From positions 1 through 64,000 of the forward strand of contig NZ_FZOR01000039.1 in assembly GCF_900188445.1 (NCBI RefSeq): a stretch of DNA of 64,000 nucleotides. The letters are read 5' to 3'. The translations under genes and the position numbers were made by a program. Below the pieces are notes generated by a model, which made no database searches, was not told the origin of the DNA, and saw only the letters and a program-made list of their open reading frames with translations. This DNA is from Actinomadura meyerae (lineage in GTDB: Bacteria > Actinomycetota > Actinomycetes > Streptosporangiales > Streptosporangiaceae). Shown piece after piece: positions 32,144 through 40,660 of this stretch; position 1 is the stretch's first letter, and every line of letters begins with the position of its first letter.

Positions 32144-32168
32144 GAAAGCGCTTTCTGGAAGCGCTTTC
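32144..32168. promoter_or_regulatory. Tandem LacI-type operators upstream of sorbosone dehydrogenase gene
   Basis: Two 12-bp near-palindromes, GAAAGCGCTTTC at 32144-32155 and GGAAGCGCTTTC at 32157-32168, lie with centres 13 bp apart. The same arrangement occurs at 39416-39440 beside the LacI gene. Confidence 0.75.
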
Positions 32169-32236
32169 TCGAACGTACGACCGGCCCCGCCCGGCGTCAA
32201 GGACGAATTACGGACTTGTCACATGTCCACATCGGG

Positions 32237-33499
32237 TCACGCCTTCCGAGGCCCGCGGGGCACCCGGCGCCGCCACGCGTGCGCGAGCGTCCCGGCGGCG
32301 GAGACGAGCAGCCCGGCGGGGGCCGCCGCCGCGTACCCGGCCAGGGTGAGCGCCACGGCCACCGCGGCGCCCGGCGCCCAGATCCAGGTGGCGACGGGGC
32401 GCGCCTCCCGCCCGCGCCGCCGCCGCGCCGCCTCCGCCGCCATCGGCGGGACGAGCGCGGGCAGCGCCGCGGCCAGCACCGTCAGCCAGTCGAGCAGCAT
32501 CCGGTCGACGCGCAGCGCGGCGAGCACCGCGCCCGGCACGGCGATGGCCAGCACCGCCACCGCCTGCCGCGAGCGCGGCAGCCGGAAGGCGCCCCGGCCA
32601 TCGGCGGACGCCTCGGCGGGAAGGAAGCGGCGGACGGCGAGGGCCCCGGAGTGCACCGCCGCCAGCGTCGGGGCGATGACCGACGCGGCCACGAACAGGT
32701 TCGCGGCCGGCAGCCCCTCCGGCCCGGCCAGGACGGCGACGACATCGGTGGAGCCGCTCGCCGCCGCCACCCCCGCGCCCACGACCGAGGCCGCGAGCGC
32801 CGGGACGACCAGCAGCGCGACGCACGCCGCGAGGTCGCCGCGCCCGCGCAGGCCCACCGTGAAGTCGGGGGCCCGCACCGCGAACACCGACACGTACCCG
32901 ATGTATCCGGCGAGGTCGGCGGCGAGGACGCCCGGCGGCCCGTCCCGCGCGAGCGACACCGGGGACGCCGGCGGCGCCAGCTTCACCGCGACGATGGCGA
33001 TCAGCGCGATCGCGGTCAGCGTGGTCACGACCGCGATCGCGTTCCACCGCCCGCCGCCCGCGATCAGCACCGCGACCAGCGGGACCGCCAGCGCCGTGAC
33101 GCCCACCGCGTCCGGGACGCCGCCGAGCGCCGCGGCCGCCGCGCCGCCCAGGCCGAGGTTGAACCCGAACCAGCCGACCATCGCGACCGCGAGCAGCGCG
33201 GTGAACGCGCGCTCGGCGACCGGCGGCAGGTAGCGCGGCGCCAGCTCGGCCATGCCCGCGCCCTCCCCGGCGGGCGGGCGCAGGCCGAGCCGCCCCTGCG
33301 CGAGCAGCAGCACCGTCATGACGGTGCCGCCGGCCACCAGGACCAGCAGCGGCAGCGCGCCGCCGTGCCGCCCGCCGACCTGCGCGCCGAGGACGAGCGC
33401 GCCCGGCGCCGTGCCGATCCCGAGCCAGGCGCCGGACGCCGCCCGCCACGTCCGTCCCCCGTCCCCGGACGTGTGCGGGCGGGCCGGAGCGGACGTCAC
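32237..33499 (-). CDS. APC-superfamily (NCS1/CodB-like) permease
   Basis: This 420-residue membrane protein has about 11-12 hydrophobic helices. Its layout recalls cytosine/allantoin-type NCS1 permeases, with an opening WLGIGTAPGALVLGAQVGG, then VGWFGFNLGLGG, and a later GYIGYVSVFAVRAPDFTVGL segment. The match is loose, so another APC-type family is possible. The GTG at 33499 overlaps the stop of the isomerase gene (GTGA), making it the last gene of the seven-gene operon. A second transporter in one operon suggests uptake or export of a pathway intermediate. Confidence 0.75.
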   Translation of the reverse strand: MTSAPARPHTSGDGGRTWRAASGAWLGIGTAPGALVLGAQVGGRHGGALPLLVLVAGGTVMTVLLLAQGRLGLRPPAGEGAGMAELAPRYLPPVAERAFTALLAVAMVGWFGFNLGLGGAAAAALGGVPDAVGVTALAVPLVAVLIAGGGRWNAIAVVTTLTAIALIAIVAVKLAPPASPVSLARDGPPGVLAADLAGYIGYVSVFAVRAPDFTVGLRGRGDLAACVALLVVPALAASVVGAGVAAASGSTDVVAVLAGPEGLPAANLFVAASVIAPTLAAVHSGALAVRRFLPAEASADGRGAFRLPRSRQAVAVLAIAVPGAVLAALRVDRMLLDWLTVLAAALPALVPPMAAEAARRRRGREARPVATWIWAPGAAVAVALTLAGYAAAAPAGLLVSAAGTLAHAWRRRVPRGPRKA

Positions 33500-34335
33500 G
33501 CGACGTGCTCCTCGTAGCGCGCCAGCGTGAGGGTGAGCGCCTCCGCGCCGGGCATGGCCCACAGCGCGTCGTTGAAGATCTCGACCTCGACCGGCCCGGT
33601 GTAGCCGGTCGCGTCCACGGCCTCGCGGAAGCGCCGCAGCTCCACGCACCCGTCGCCGAGCATGCCGCGCCCGGTGAGGACGCCCTCGGGCAGCGGCGTC
33701 ACCCAGTCGGCGACCTGGAACAGCGAGATCCGGCCCTCGGCGCCCGCGCGCGCGATGCCCGTCCAGGCGTCCGGGTCCCACCACAGGTGGTAGGTGTCGA
33801 CCATGACGCCGACCTGGGCGGCCGGGAACGGCGCGGCCAGGTCGAGCGCCTGCGCGAGGGTGGAGACCACGCAGCGGTCGGAGCAGTACATCGGGTGCAG
33901 CGGCTCGATCGCGAGTTGCACGCCGTGCTCGCCCGCGTAGGGCGCCAGCTCTGCGAGGAGGTCGGCGACGCGTGCGCGCGCGCCGTCCAGGTCACGGGAG
34001 CCGTCCGGCAGGCCGCCGCTCACCAGGCACAGGGACGGTGCGCCCAGTTCGGCGGCCTCCTCGATGGCGCGCCGGTTGTTCTCCAGTGCGTCCGGCTCCT
34101 GGAAGAAGCCGCCTCTGCACAGGGAGGTCACCGTGAGCCCGTGGTCGCGCATCAGCTTGCCGGTGCGCGCCAAGCCGTACTCCGCGACGGGCTCGCGCCA
34201 CAGGCCGACACCCGTCACACCGGCCGCGACGCAGCCTTCCGCCAGGTCGGGCAGCGGCCAGTGCCGGGTCGTCCACTGGTTGAGACTGAACCTCGTCACG
34301 CGGCTCGTGCTCGTCATACGGCTCGTGCTCGTCAT
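33496..34335 (-). CDS. Sugar phosphate isomerase/epimerase-like TIM-barrel protein
   Basis: This 279-residue protein is of the xylose-isomerase-like (AP endonuclease 2) fold used by sugar epimerases, inosose dehydratases and 3-keto-glycoside processing enzymes. Key segments are FSLNQWTTRHWPL, GVTGVGLWREPV, VQLAIEPLHPMY (metal-ligand Glu), GVMVDTYHLWWDP (Asp/His ligands), ISLFQVADWV and GPVEVEIFND (final Glu ligand), so the metal site appears intact. The first 12 residues repeat MTSTSR twice because of a tandem duplication; either ATG could be used. It overlaps the upstream DUF993 gene (ATGA) and the downstream permease gene. It likely acts on the product of the Gfo/Idh enzyme. Confidence 0.88.
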   Translation of the reverse strand: MTSTSRMTSTSRVTRFSLNQWTTRHWPLPDLAEGCVAAGVTGVGLWREPVAEYGLARTGKLMRDHGLTVTSLCRGGFFQEPDALENNRRAIEEAAELGAPSLCLVSGGLPDGSRDLDGARARVADLLAELAPYAGEHGVQLAIEPLHPMYCSDRCVVSTLAQALDLAAPFPAAQVGVMVDTYHLWWDPDAWTGIARAGAEGRISLFQVADWVTPLPEGVLTGRGMLGDGCVELRRFREAVDATGYTGPVEVEIFNDALWAMPGAEALTLTLARYEEHVA

Positions 34336-35456
34336 ACGGCTCCTTGGACGGTCAGCCAGGCCCGCATCCGGTGCGCCGCCAGGCCGGGGTCGGGGAAGAG
34401 CCCGGCGGCGTCGGCGAGCTGGAACAGGCGGACCATGTGCGGCACCGGACGCGCGGACTCCAGCCCGCCGACCATGCGGAAGTGCCGCTGGTGGCCGGTC
34501 AGCCAGGCCAGGAACACCACACCGGTCTTGTAGTAGTAGGTGGGCGTCTCGAACAGGTGGCGCGACAGCGGGACGGTCGGGGCGAAGATCTCCTCGTAGG
34601 AGGCCAGGTCACCGCCGTCCAGGGCCCGCAGGGCAGCGGCGGCGGCGGGCGCGATCGGGTCGAAGATGCCGAGCAGCGCGTCGCTGTGCCCCTCGGCGTC
34701 GCCCCTGATCAGCTCCGGGTAGTTGAAGTCGTCGCCCGTGTAGAGCCGCACCCCGGGCGGCAGCCGCCGCCGGAACGCGATCTCCCGGCCGGCGTCCAGC
34801 AGCGAGATCTTCACCCCGTCGATCCGGGACGCGTGCTCGCCGATGAGGGCGAGCAGCGCGTCGGCCGCCGCGTCGAGGTCGGGGGAGCCCCAGTAGCCGT
34901 CCAGTGCGGGGTCGAACATCGGCCCCAGCCAGTGCAGCACGACCGGCCGCTCCACCTGCGCGAGCAGCCGCCCGTAGACGTCGGCGTAGTCCTCCGGGCC
35001 GCGCGCGGCGGCGGCCAGGTGGCGGCTCGCCATCAGCACCGCGACGGCCCCGGCCGACTCGATCACCGCGAGCTGCTCGGTGTAGGCCGCGACGATCTCC
35101 TCCAGCGTCGCGGGGCCGGGCGGCAGCTGGTCGGTGCCCGCGCCGCAGACGATCCGGCCGCCGACTGAAAGCGCTTCCCGACTGCTCCGCACGATGAGCT
35201 CGCGGGTCGCCGCCCAGTCCAGCCCCATGCCGCGCTGCGCGGTGTCCATCGCCTCCGCGACGCCGAGCCCGTACGACCACAGGTGCCGCCGGAACGCCAG
35301 CGTCGTGTCCCAGTCGAGCGAGTCGCCGGACGGGTCGGGCACCACGTGCGCGGCGGCGTACGCGACCCGCGCCGTGCTCGGCCCCGGAGGCGGCTCGTAG
35401 GTGCGCGGCTCGCCCATCGTGTAGGGCGCGAGCGAGCCCGGCAGGTCGATCTTCAC
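34332..35456 (-). CDS. DUF993 dihydrodipicolinate-synthase-like protein
   Basis: This 374-residue protein is of DUF993, a branch of the DapA/aldolase TIM-barrel superfamily typically found beside Gfo/Idh dehydrogenases and sugar isomerases. Family-like segments are QRGMGLDWAATRELI, GAGTDQLPPGPATLEEIV, VLHWLGPMFDPALDGYWGS, IDGVKISLLD (the lysine in the place of the Schiff-base residue) and GDDFNYPELI. It may cleave or form a C-C bond in a sugar-acid intermediate. GTG at 35456 overlaps the previous stop in GTGA. A GAAAGCGCTTCC site, like the operon operators, lies inside it at 35167-35178. Confidence 0.88.
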   Translation of the reverse strand: MKIDLPGSLAPYTMGEPRTYEPPPGPSTARVAYAAAHVVPDPSGDSLDWDTTLAFRRHLWSYGLGVAEAMDTAQRGMGLDWAATRELIVRSSREALSVGGRIVCGAGTDQLPPGPATLEEIVAAYTEQLAVIESAGAVAVLMASRHLAAAARGPEDYADVYGRLLAQVERPVVLHWLGPMFDPALDGYWGSPDLDAAADALLALIGEHASRIDGVKISLLDAGREIAFRRRLPPGVRLYTGDDFNYPELIRGDAEGHSDALLGIFDPIAPAAAAALRALDGGDLASYEEIFAPTVPLSRHLFETPTYYYKTGVVFLAWLTGHQRHFRMVGGLESARPVPHMVRLFQLADAAGLFPDPGLAAHRMRAWLTVQGAV

Positions 35457-36598
35457 AGCTCCGGAACCTCCAGGCGGCGGCCCTCCCGCCAGGACCGCAG
35501 CCCCAGCTCGGCGAGCTGCACCCCGCGCGCCCCCGCGTAGAAGTCCCACGGGAACGGGCCGTCGCCCGCGACGTGCCGCAGGAACATCTCCCACTGGGTC
35601 TTGAACCCGTTGTCGAACTCGGCGTTGTCCGGGATCTCCTGCCACTGCGAGCGGAAGTCCTCGGTGGCGGGCAGGTCGGGGTTCCACACCGGCTTCGGCG
35701 TCATCGACCGGTGCTGGACGCGGCACCGCCGCAGCCCGGCGACCGCCGACCCCTCCGTCCCGTCCACCTGGAACTCCACCAGCTCGTCGCGGAACACGCG
35801 GGTCGTCCAGGACGAGTTGACCTGCGCGACGATCCCGCCGTCCAGCTCGAAGATGCCGTAGGCGGCGTCGTCGGCGGTCGCCTGGTAGGGCTTGCCGTCC
35901 TCGTCCACCCGCTCGGGGATGTGCGTCGCCCCGAGCGCCTGCACGGACCGGACCGGCGCGACCACCCCGTCCAGCACGTACCGCCAGTGGCAGAACATGT
36001 CGAGGATGATCCCACCGCCGTCCTCGGCCCGGTAGTTCCAGCTCGGCCGCTGCGCCTCCTGCCAGTCGCCCTCGAACACCCAGTAGCCGAACTCGCCGCG
36101 CACCGACAGGATGCGGCCGAAGAAGCCGCCGTCCACCAGCCGCTTCAGCTTGAGCAGGCCCGGCAGGAACAGCTTGTCCTGGACGACGCCGTGCTTCACG
36201 CCCGCCTCGTCCGCGAGCCGGGCCAGCGCGAGCGCGCCCTCCAGGTCCTCGGCGAGCGGCTTCTCGGTGTAGACGTGCTTGCCCGCCGCGACGGCCGCCC
36301 GGATCGCGTCGACCCGCGCGCCGGTGACCTGCGCGTCGAAGTAGACGTCGATGCCCGGGCGCGCCAGCGCCTCGGCCAGGTCCGTCGTCCACGCGGTCAG
36401 CCCGTGCCGCTCCGCGAGGTCGCGCAGCTTGGCCTCGCTGCGCCCGACGAGCACCGGCTCGGGCCACAGCACGGTGCCGTCGCCCGTGCGCACCCCGCCC
36501 TGCTCGCGGATCGCGAGGATCGAGCGGAGGAGGTGCTGGCGGTACCCCATCCGGCCGGTGACGCCGTTCATGACGATCCCGATGGACCTGCGTTCCAT
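35453..36598 (-). CDS. Gfo/Idh/MocA-family oxidoreductase
   Basis: This 381-residue NAD(P)-dependent sugar or inositol dehydrogenase has an N-terminal Rossmann stretch IGIVMNGVTGRMGYRQHLL, an unusual variant of GxGxxG. The family motif YTEKPLAEDLEGALAL carries the conserved EKP lysine, and a C-terminal alpha/beta domain includes GGGIILDMFCHWRYVLD, with the Asp and His expected in the active site. Such enzymes often oxidise the C3 or C2 hydroxyl of a sugar. The ATG has AAGGAACGGG just upstream. It overlaps DUF993 by 4 bp and lies 29 bp after the ABC ATPase gene. Confidence 0.92.
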   Translation of the reverse strand: MERRSIGIVMNGVTGRMGYRQHLLRSILAIREQGGVRTGDGTVLWPEPVLVGRSEAKLRDLAERHGLTAWTTDLAEALARPGIDVYFDAQVTGARVDAIRAAVAAGKHVYTEKPLAEDLEGALALARLADEAGVKHGVVQDKLFLPGLLKLKRLVDGGFFGRILSVRGEFGYWVFEGDWQEAQRPSWNYRAEDGGGIILDMFCHWRYVLDGVVAPVRSVQALGATHIPERVDEDGKPYQATADDAAYGIFELDGGIVAQVNSSWTTRVFRDELVEFQVDGTEGSAVAGLRRCRVQHRSMTPKPVWNPDLPATEDFRSQWQEIPDNAEFDNGFKTQWEMFLRHVAGDGPFPWDFYAGARGVQLAELGLRSWREGRRLEVPEL

Positions 36599-36627
36599 CC
36601 CGTTCCTTCCCAACCTGTGGTCGTGTG

Positions 36628-37458
36628 TCAATCGGCCGCGGCACCCGCGCCGAGCAGACCTCGGACGCGGCCCGTGACGCGGGCGAACTCGGGGCGTGCC
36701 ATGGTCGCGGCGTAGTCGCGCTCGGCGGGCAGGCCGACGTCGATGACCTCCTCGATCGTGCCGGGGCGGTCGCTCATCACCACGACCCGGTCGGCCAGGT
36801 ACGCGGCCTCCGCGATCGAGTGCGTGACCAGCAGGATCGTCGTGCCCGTCTCCCGCCAGATCCGGTTCATCTCGACGTTGAGCTGCTCGCGGGTGAGCGC
36901 GTCGAGGGCGCCGAACGGCTCGTCCATCAGCAGGACGGGCGGCTCGTGCAGCAGCGCCCGGCACAGCGCGACCCGCTGCTGCATGCCGCCGGACAGCTCG
37001 TGCGGCAGCGCGTCCTCGAACCCGGTCAGGCCGGTCATCTCGATCAGCTCGGCGGTGCGCCGGCGGGCCTGCTCGGCCGGCATCTTGCGCATCTCCGCCT
37101 GGAGCAGGATGTTCTTGCGGGCGCTGCGCCACTCCAGCAGCGCGGCGCGCTGGAACACGTAGCCGATGTCGTGGCGCGGCCCGGTGACCTTGTCGCCGCG
37201 CAGCAGAACGTTCCCGGACGACGGCTTCAGCAGGCCCGCGACCAGCTTCAGCATGGTGGACTTGCCGCAGCCGGACGGCCCGACGATGGCGACGAACTCG
37301 CCCATCGCGACGTCCAGCGACACCTCGCGCAGGGCGGTGACCTCGCGCTTGCGGGTGCGGAACCGGACCGCGACCCCGTCGAGGCTGACGGCGGTCTCCC
37401 GCCCGGTCTCCGCTCGCGCCGCCGATTTGCTCATGGTCTTCATCGCTCGTCCCGTCAT
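36628..37458 (-). CDS. ABC transporter ATPase, NitT/TauT type
   Basis: This 276-residue ATP-binding subunit belongs to the SsuB/TauB/ThiZ-like branch. Walker A is GPSGCGKST, the Q loop VFQRAALLEW, the signature LSGGMQQR, Walker B LLMDEPFGALD, and the H loop VTHS. It powers import with the permease (38521) and binding protein (37455) of the same operon. The first ATG (37458) overlaps the binding-protein stop in ATGA; ATGs at 37443 and 37434 are alternatives that drop 5-8 residues. All catalytic motifs are intact. Confidence 0.93.
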   Translation of the reverse strand: MTGRAMKTMSKSAARAETGRETAVSLDGVAVRFRTRKREVTALREVSLDVAMGEFVAIVGPSGCGKSTMLKLVAGLLKPSSGNVLLRGDKVTGPRHDIGYVFQRAALLEWRSARKNILLQAEMRKMPAEQARRRTAELIEMTGLTGFEDALPHELSGGMQQRVALCRALLHEPPVLLMDEPFGALDALTREQLNVEMNRIWRETGTTILLVTHSIAEAAYLADRVVVMSDRPGTIEEVIDVGLPAERDYAATMARPEFARVTGRVRGLLGAGAAAD

Positions 37459-38477
37459 GCCTGCGGCGCCGCCGACGCCTGCCAGTACTCGGCCGGCGCC
37501 TGCGCCTTCTCGATGACCCCGGCCTCGTGGAAGGTGGCGATCGTCGTCTTCCAGTCCTCCTCGGCGTTCACGCCGGGAGCCTTGCCCTGCGTCGCGGGGG
37601 TGTGCAGCAGGGTCAGCGTGGTCTTGAACTGCTCGGTGATGACCTTCTCCGGCGGGAGCTGTTCGGACGCGCCGGCCATGCTCGCGACGGCGCCCGCCTG
37701 GTCGCCCTCGGCCGCCGTCCACGACTCGCTCGTGGCCGCGACCATCTTCTTGACGAGGTCGGCGTCGCTCTTCAGCTTCCGCTCGCCGACGATCAGGCCG
37801 TTGGAGAAGAAGTTCAGCCCGAAGTCGGCGTACCGCAGGTACGACACGTCATTGCCGGACTTGTCGGCCATCGTGGGGCCCTGGTCGTTGGCGAAGCCCA
37901 TCAGCCCGGCCGTCTTGCCGGACAGCACCGCGGCCATCTTCCCGGCCGGGTCGGTGTTCTGGACGGGCACCTCCTTCGGGTCGATGCCGTTCTTCTGCAG
38001 GAACACCGGGAAGGTGCGGGCGAGCGCGTCCCCGGCCGTCCCGGCGATCTTCTTGCCCTTCAGGTCGGCGGGCTGCTTGATCCCCGACGCGGTGAACGAC
38101 TGCACCGACGCGGGCGTGGTCTGCAGGAACACCCCGATGCTCTTGACCGGCATGCCCTTGTCGACGGCGGCGAGCAGCGCGGGCGTGTCGGCCCAGCCGA
38201 AGTCGGTCTGCCCGGCGGCGGCCGCCTGGACGGTCTTCTGCGAGCCCTGCCCGGCCTTGATCTCCAGGTCGATGCCGTGCTTCTCGTAGATGCCCTTCTT
38301 CTTGCCGTAGTAGAACGGCGCGTGCTCGCCGTAGGGGTACCAGTTCAGGGTCAGCGTGACCTTGGTCAGCTTCTTGCCCGAGGCGCTGGTGGTCTCCCCG
38401 GAGTCCCCGCCGCAGGCGGTCCCGGCGAACGCCACGACCGGGGCGAGGACGGCGATGGCGAGAGTGCGGAGTTTCAT
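37455..38477 (-). CDS. NMT1/ThiY-like substrate-binding lipoprotein
   Basis: This 340-residue lipoprotein has the signal MKLRTLAIAVLAPVVAFAG and lipobox GTAC. The mature part is of the NMT1/THI5-like fold used for pyrimidine, riboflavin, taurine and aromatic sulfonate importers: LTLNWYPYGEHAPFYYGKKK, then GIYEKHGIDLEI and LKGKKIAGTAGDALARTFPV. The WYP segment is typical of thiamine-precursor-like binders. Its setting among sugar-type dehydrogenase and isomerase genes under a LacI regulator is unusual for this family, so the ligand may be an aromatic glycoside or another non-vitamin compound (inference). Confidence 0.88.
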   Translation of the reverse strand: MKLRTLAIAVLAPVVAFAGTACGGDSGETTSASGKKLTKVTLTLNWYPYGEHAPFYYGKKKGIYEKHGIDLEIKAGQGSQKTVQAAAAGQTDFGWADTPALLAAVDKGMPVKSIGVFLQTTPASVQSFTASGIKQPADLKGKKIAGTAGDALARTFPVFLQKNGIDPKEVPVQNTDPAGKMAAVLSGKTAGLMGFANDQGPTMADKSGNDVSYLRYADFGLNFFSNGLIVGERKLKSDADLVKKMVAATSESWTAAEGDQAGAVASMAGASEQLPPEKVITEQFKTTLTLLHTPATQGKAPGVNAEEDWKTTIATFHEAGVIEKAQAPAEYWQASAAPQA

Positions 38478-38520
38478 GTCGGACGGCCCTCCGTTGTGGG
38501 GTGGAGTTGCGGCGGGGGGG

Positions 38521-39390
38521 TCAGTAGGTGGTGGTGACGGCTTCGCCGCGGCGGCTGGCGTGCCACGGCAGCAGGAGCTTCTCCGCGACCTCGACGACGA
38601 CGAACAGCACGACGCCGATGGCCGACATGACCAGCAGCCCGGCGAACAGCATCGGGGTGTCGAGGTTGCCGTTGGCCTGCAGGATCACGTAGCCGAGCCC
38701 CTCGTTCGCGCCGACGAACTCGCCGACCACGGCGCCGGTGACGGCGAGGGTGACCGCGACCTTCAGGCCGGAGAACAGGTGCGGCAGCGAGGCGGGCAGC
38801 CGGATCTTGGCGAACGTGGCCAGCCGGCTCGCGCCCATCGTGGCCGACAGCTCCAGCATCTCCGGGTCCACTGCCTTCAGCCCGGCCACCATGGAGATCA
38901 CCACCGGGAAGAACGCGATCAGCACCGCGACGACGATCTTGGGGCCGATGCCGAAGCCGAGCCACACCACGAACAGCGGGGCGATCGCGATCTTCGGGAT
39001 GACCTGTGCGAACAGCAGGATCGGGTAGAGGGTGCGCTCGACCGTCGCCGAGTACACCATGACCACCGCGGCCGCGACCCCGATGAGCACCGCGAGCGCG
39101 AAGCCGATCAGGGTCTCGTACGTGGTGACCCACGTGTGGTGCCAGATGTAGCCCCACTTGTCGCCCATCAGCCGCAGCGTCGCGCCGGGCGAGGGGACGA
39201 GGTACTCCTCGACCAGCTTGAACGCGCTGACGGCCCACCAGGCCGCGAAGCACGCCAGCAGCAGCGCGACCGGCCGCCACGACCGCTCCAGGCCGTCGCG
39301 CAGCCGCTCGCCGGCGCCGGGCCGGCCGCGTTCGACGACGCCGGGCGCGTCCGCTGGGGACGGCGCGGTCGTCGTGCCCTGACTCACCAT
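38521..39390 (-). CDS. ABC transporter permease, NitT/TauT type
   Basis: This 289-residue permease has about six membrane helices and the BPD-type cytoplasmic loop with the EAA-like motif (ELSATMGASRLATFAKIRLPASLPHLF). It resembles SsuC/TauC/ThiX permeases; a homodimer would pair with the ATPase at 36628. The ATG follows GGAGGACCCC. It is the first gene of the minus-strand operon, separated from the divergent LacI gene by 140 bp that contain tandem operators. Confidence 0.92.
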   Translation of the reverse strand: MVSQGTTTAPSPADAPGVVERGRPGAGERLRDGLERSWRPVALLLACFAAWWAVSAFKLVEEYLVPSPGATLRLMGDKWGYIWHHTWVTTYETLIGFALAVLIGVAAAVVMVYSATVERTLYPILLFAQVIPKIAIAPLFVVWLGFGIGPKIVVAVLIAFFPVVISMVAGLKAVDPEMLELSATMGASRLATFAKIRLPASLPHLFSGLKVAVTLAVTGAVVGEFVGANEGLGYVILQANGNLDTPMLFAGLLVMSAIGVVLFVVVEVAEKLLLPWHASRRGEAVTTTY

Positions 39391-39415
39391 GGGGTCCTCC
39401 GGGACGGGTGCCTGT

Positions 39416-39440
39416 GAAAGCGCGTTCAGAAAGCGCTTTC
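39416..39440. promoter_or_regulatory. Tandem LacI-type operators in the lacI/ABC divergent promoter
   Basis: GAAAGCGCGTTC (39416-39427) and GAAAGCGCTTTC (39429-39440) have centres 13 bp apart, as at 32144-32168. They begin 26 bp before the permease ATG, on the side of the divergent operon, and would also cover the regulator's own upstream region. Confidence 0.78.
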
Positions 39441-39530
39441 TGATGTACCGTAGGAAGCGACGCGCACCGCGGTCAAGAGGGTCTTCGCCGGGACCCGCCG
39501 CGCCGGGCGGCGTCGGCGGAGGGGGCGTTG

Positions 39531-40586
39531 ATGACCGAAGCGGCCGAGGAGGAGCGCTCCGGCCGGGCCTACGTGACCCTGCAGGACGTGGCCCGCGACG
39601 CGGGCGTCTCCCTCGCCACCGCGTCCCGCGTCCTGAACGGCACCTCCCAGGTCCGCGCCGACCTCCGCGAGCGCGTGCTCGCCTCCGCCGGGCGGCTCAG
39701 CTACACCCCGAACGCGCACGCGCAGGCGCTGGCCAGCGCGTCCAGCACGTCCGTCGGGGTGATCTGCCACGACGTCAGCGACCCCTACTTCGCCGCCGTC
39801 GCCCGCGGCGTGATGCGCACCGCCGCCGACCACGGGATGCTGGTGATGCTCGCCAGCACGTTCCGCGACCCGGCCCGCGAGATCGAGTACGTGGCGATGC
39901 TGCGCGCCCAGCGGGCCCGCGCGATCCTGCTGATCGGCTCCGGCTTCGAGGACCGCGACTGGGAGCGCTCGATGGCCGCCGAGCTCGACCCCTACCAGCG
40001 CACCGGCGGCCGCGTCGCCGTGCTCAGCCGGCACCGCAGCCTGAAGGTCGACGCCGTGCTGCCGCAGAACCGGGAGGGGGCCGCCGCCCTCGCCCGCGCG
40101 CTGCTCGACCTCGGCCACCGCGACTTCGGCGTGCTGACCGGGCCGCGTGCCCTGACCACCGTCTCCGACCGGCTCGGCGGCTTCGCCGACGCGCTCGCCG
40201 ACGCGGGCGTACGGATCCCGGCCGAGCACATCGTGGAGGCCGCGTTCACCCGCGACGGCGGCTACGCGGCGGCGACCGAGCTGCTGCGCCGCCCTACCCG
40301 GCCCACCTGCGTGTTCGCCGTCACCGACGTGATGGCGATCGGCGCCCTGGCCGCCTTCCGCGACCACGGCCTGTCGGTCCCCGGCGACCTCTCCCTCGCG
40401 GGCTTCGACGACATCCCGATCGTCCGCGACCTGACCCCGCCGCTCACCACCGTCGCGCTGCCGCTGGAGACGATGGGGGAGCGCGTCATGGGGCTCGCCC
40501 TGCGCGAGCCCTCGGCCCGCCGCAGCCGCATCGAGCGCGTCGCGGGCGAGGTCGCGCTGCGCGCCAGCACCGCCGCGCCCCGCTGA
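39531..40586 (+). CDS. LacI-family repressor of the catabolic regulon
   Basis: This 351-residue regulator has the LacI helix-turn-helix VTLQDVARDAGVSLATASRVLNG (about 16-38) and hinge helix (AHAQALASA). A periplasmic-binding-like core follows (VGVICHDVSDPYFAAVARGV; the GFDDIPIVRDLTPPLTTV stretch near the end). Ligand contacts cannot be assigned, but the fold matches sugar-responsive members. ATG at 39531 has GGAGGGGG five bases upstream; a TTG three bases earlier is unlikely. It is divergent from the ABC/Gfo/DUF993 operon, and the AAGCGCTT-centred tandem operators between them are its likely sites, as well as those at 32.1 kb. A hairpin terminator follows. Confidence 0.93.
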   Translation: MTEAAEEERSGRAYVTLQDVARDAGVSLATASRVLNGTSQVRADLRERVLASAGRLSYTPNAHAQALASASSTSVGVICHDVSDPYFAAVARGVMRTAADHGMLVMLASTFRDPAREIEYVAMLRAQRARAILLIGSGFEDRDWERSMAAELDPYQRTGGRVAVLSRHRSLKVDAVLPQNREGAAALARALLDLGHRDFGVLTGPRALTTVSDRLGGFADALADAGVRIPAEHIVEAAFTRDGGYAAATELLRRPTRPTCVFAVTDVMAIGALAAFRDHGLSVPGDLSLAGFDDIPIVRDLTPPLTTVALPLETMGERVMGLALREPSARRSRIERVAGEVALRASTAAPR

Positions 40587-40615
40587 GCAGCTGAAAGAGG
40601 GGGCCGGGACGCGAA

Positions 40616-40644
40616 GAACCCGCCCGGTTCCACCGGACGGGTTC
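40616..40644. terminator. Hairpin terminator after lacI-like gene
   Basis: GAACCCG (40616-40622) pairs with CGGGTTC (40638-40644) and CCGGT (40624-40628) with ACCGG (40632-40636), with a 3-nt loop and one mismatch. It lies between the convergent LacI gene and the 41-residue ORF. Confidence 0.65.
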
Positions 40645-40660
40645 CCGATCTATGCGCTGA

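Noticed and set aside
29867..33517. 1216-codon plus-strand frame over the sorbosone dehydrogenase and permease genes
   Set aside because: Shadow of two minus-strand genes with signal peptide and domain motifs; no motifs or ribosome site of its own.
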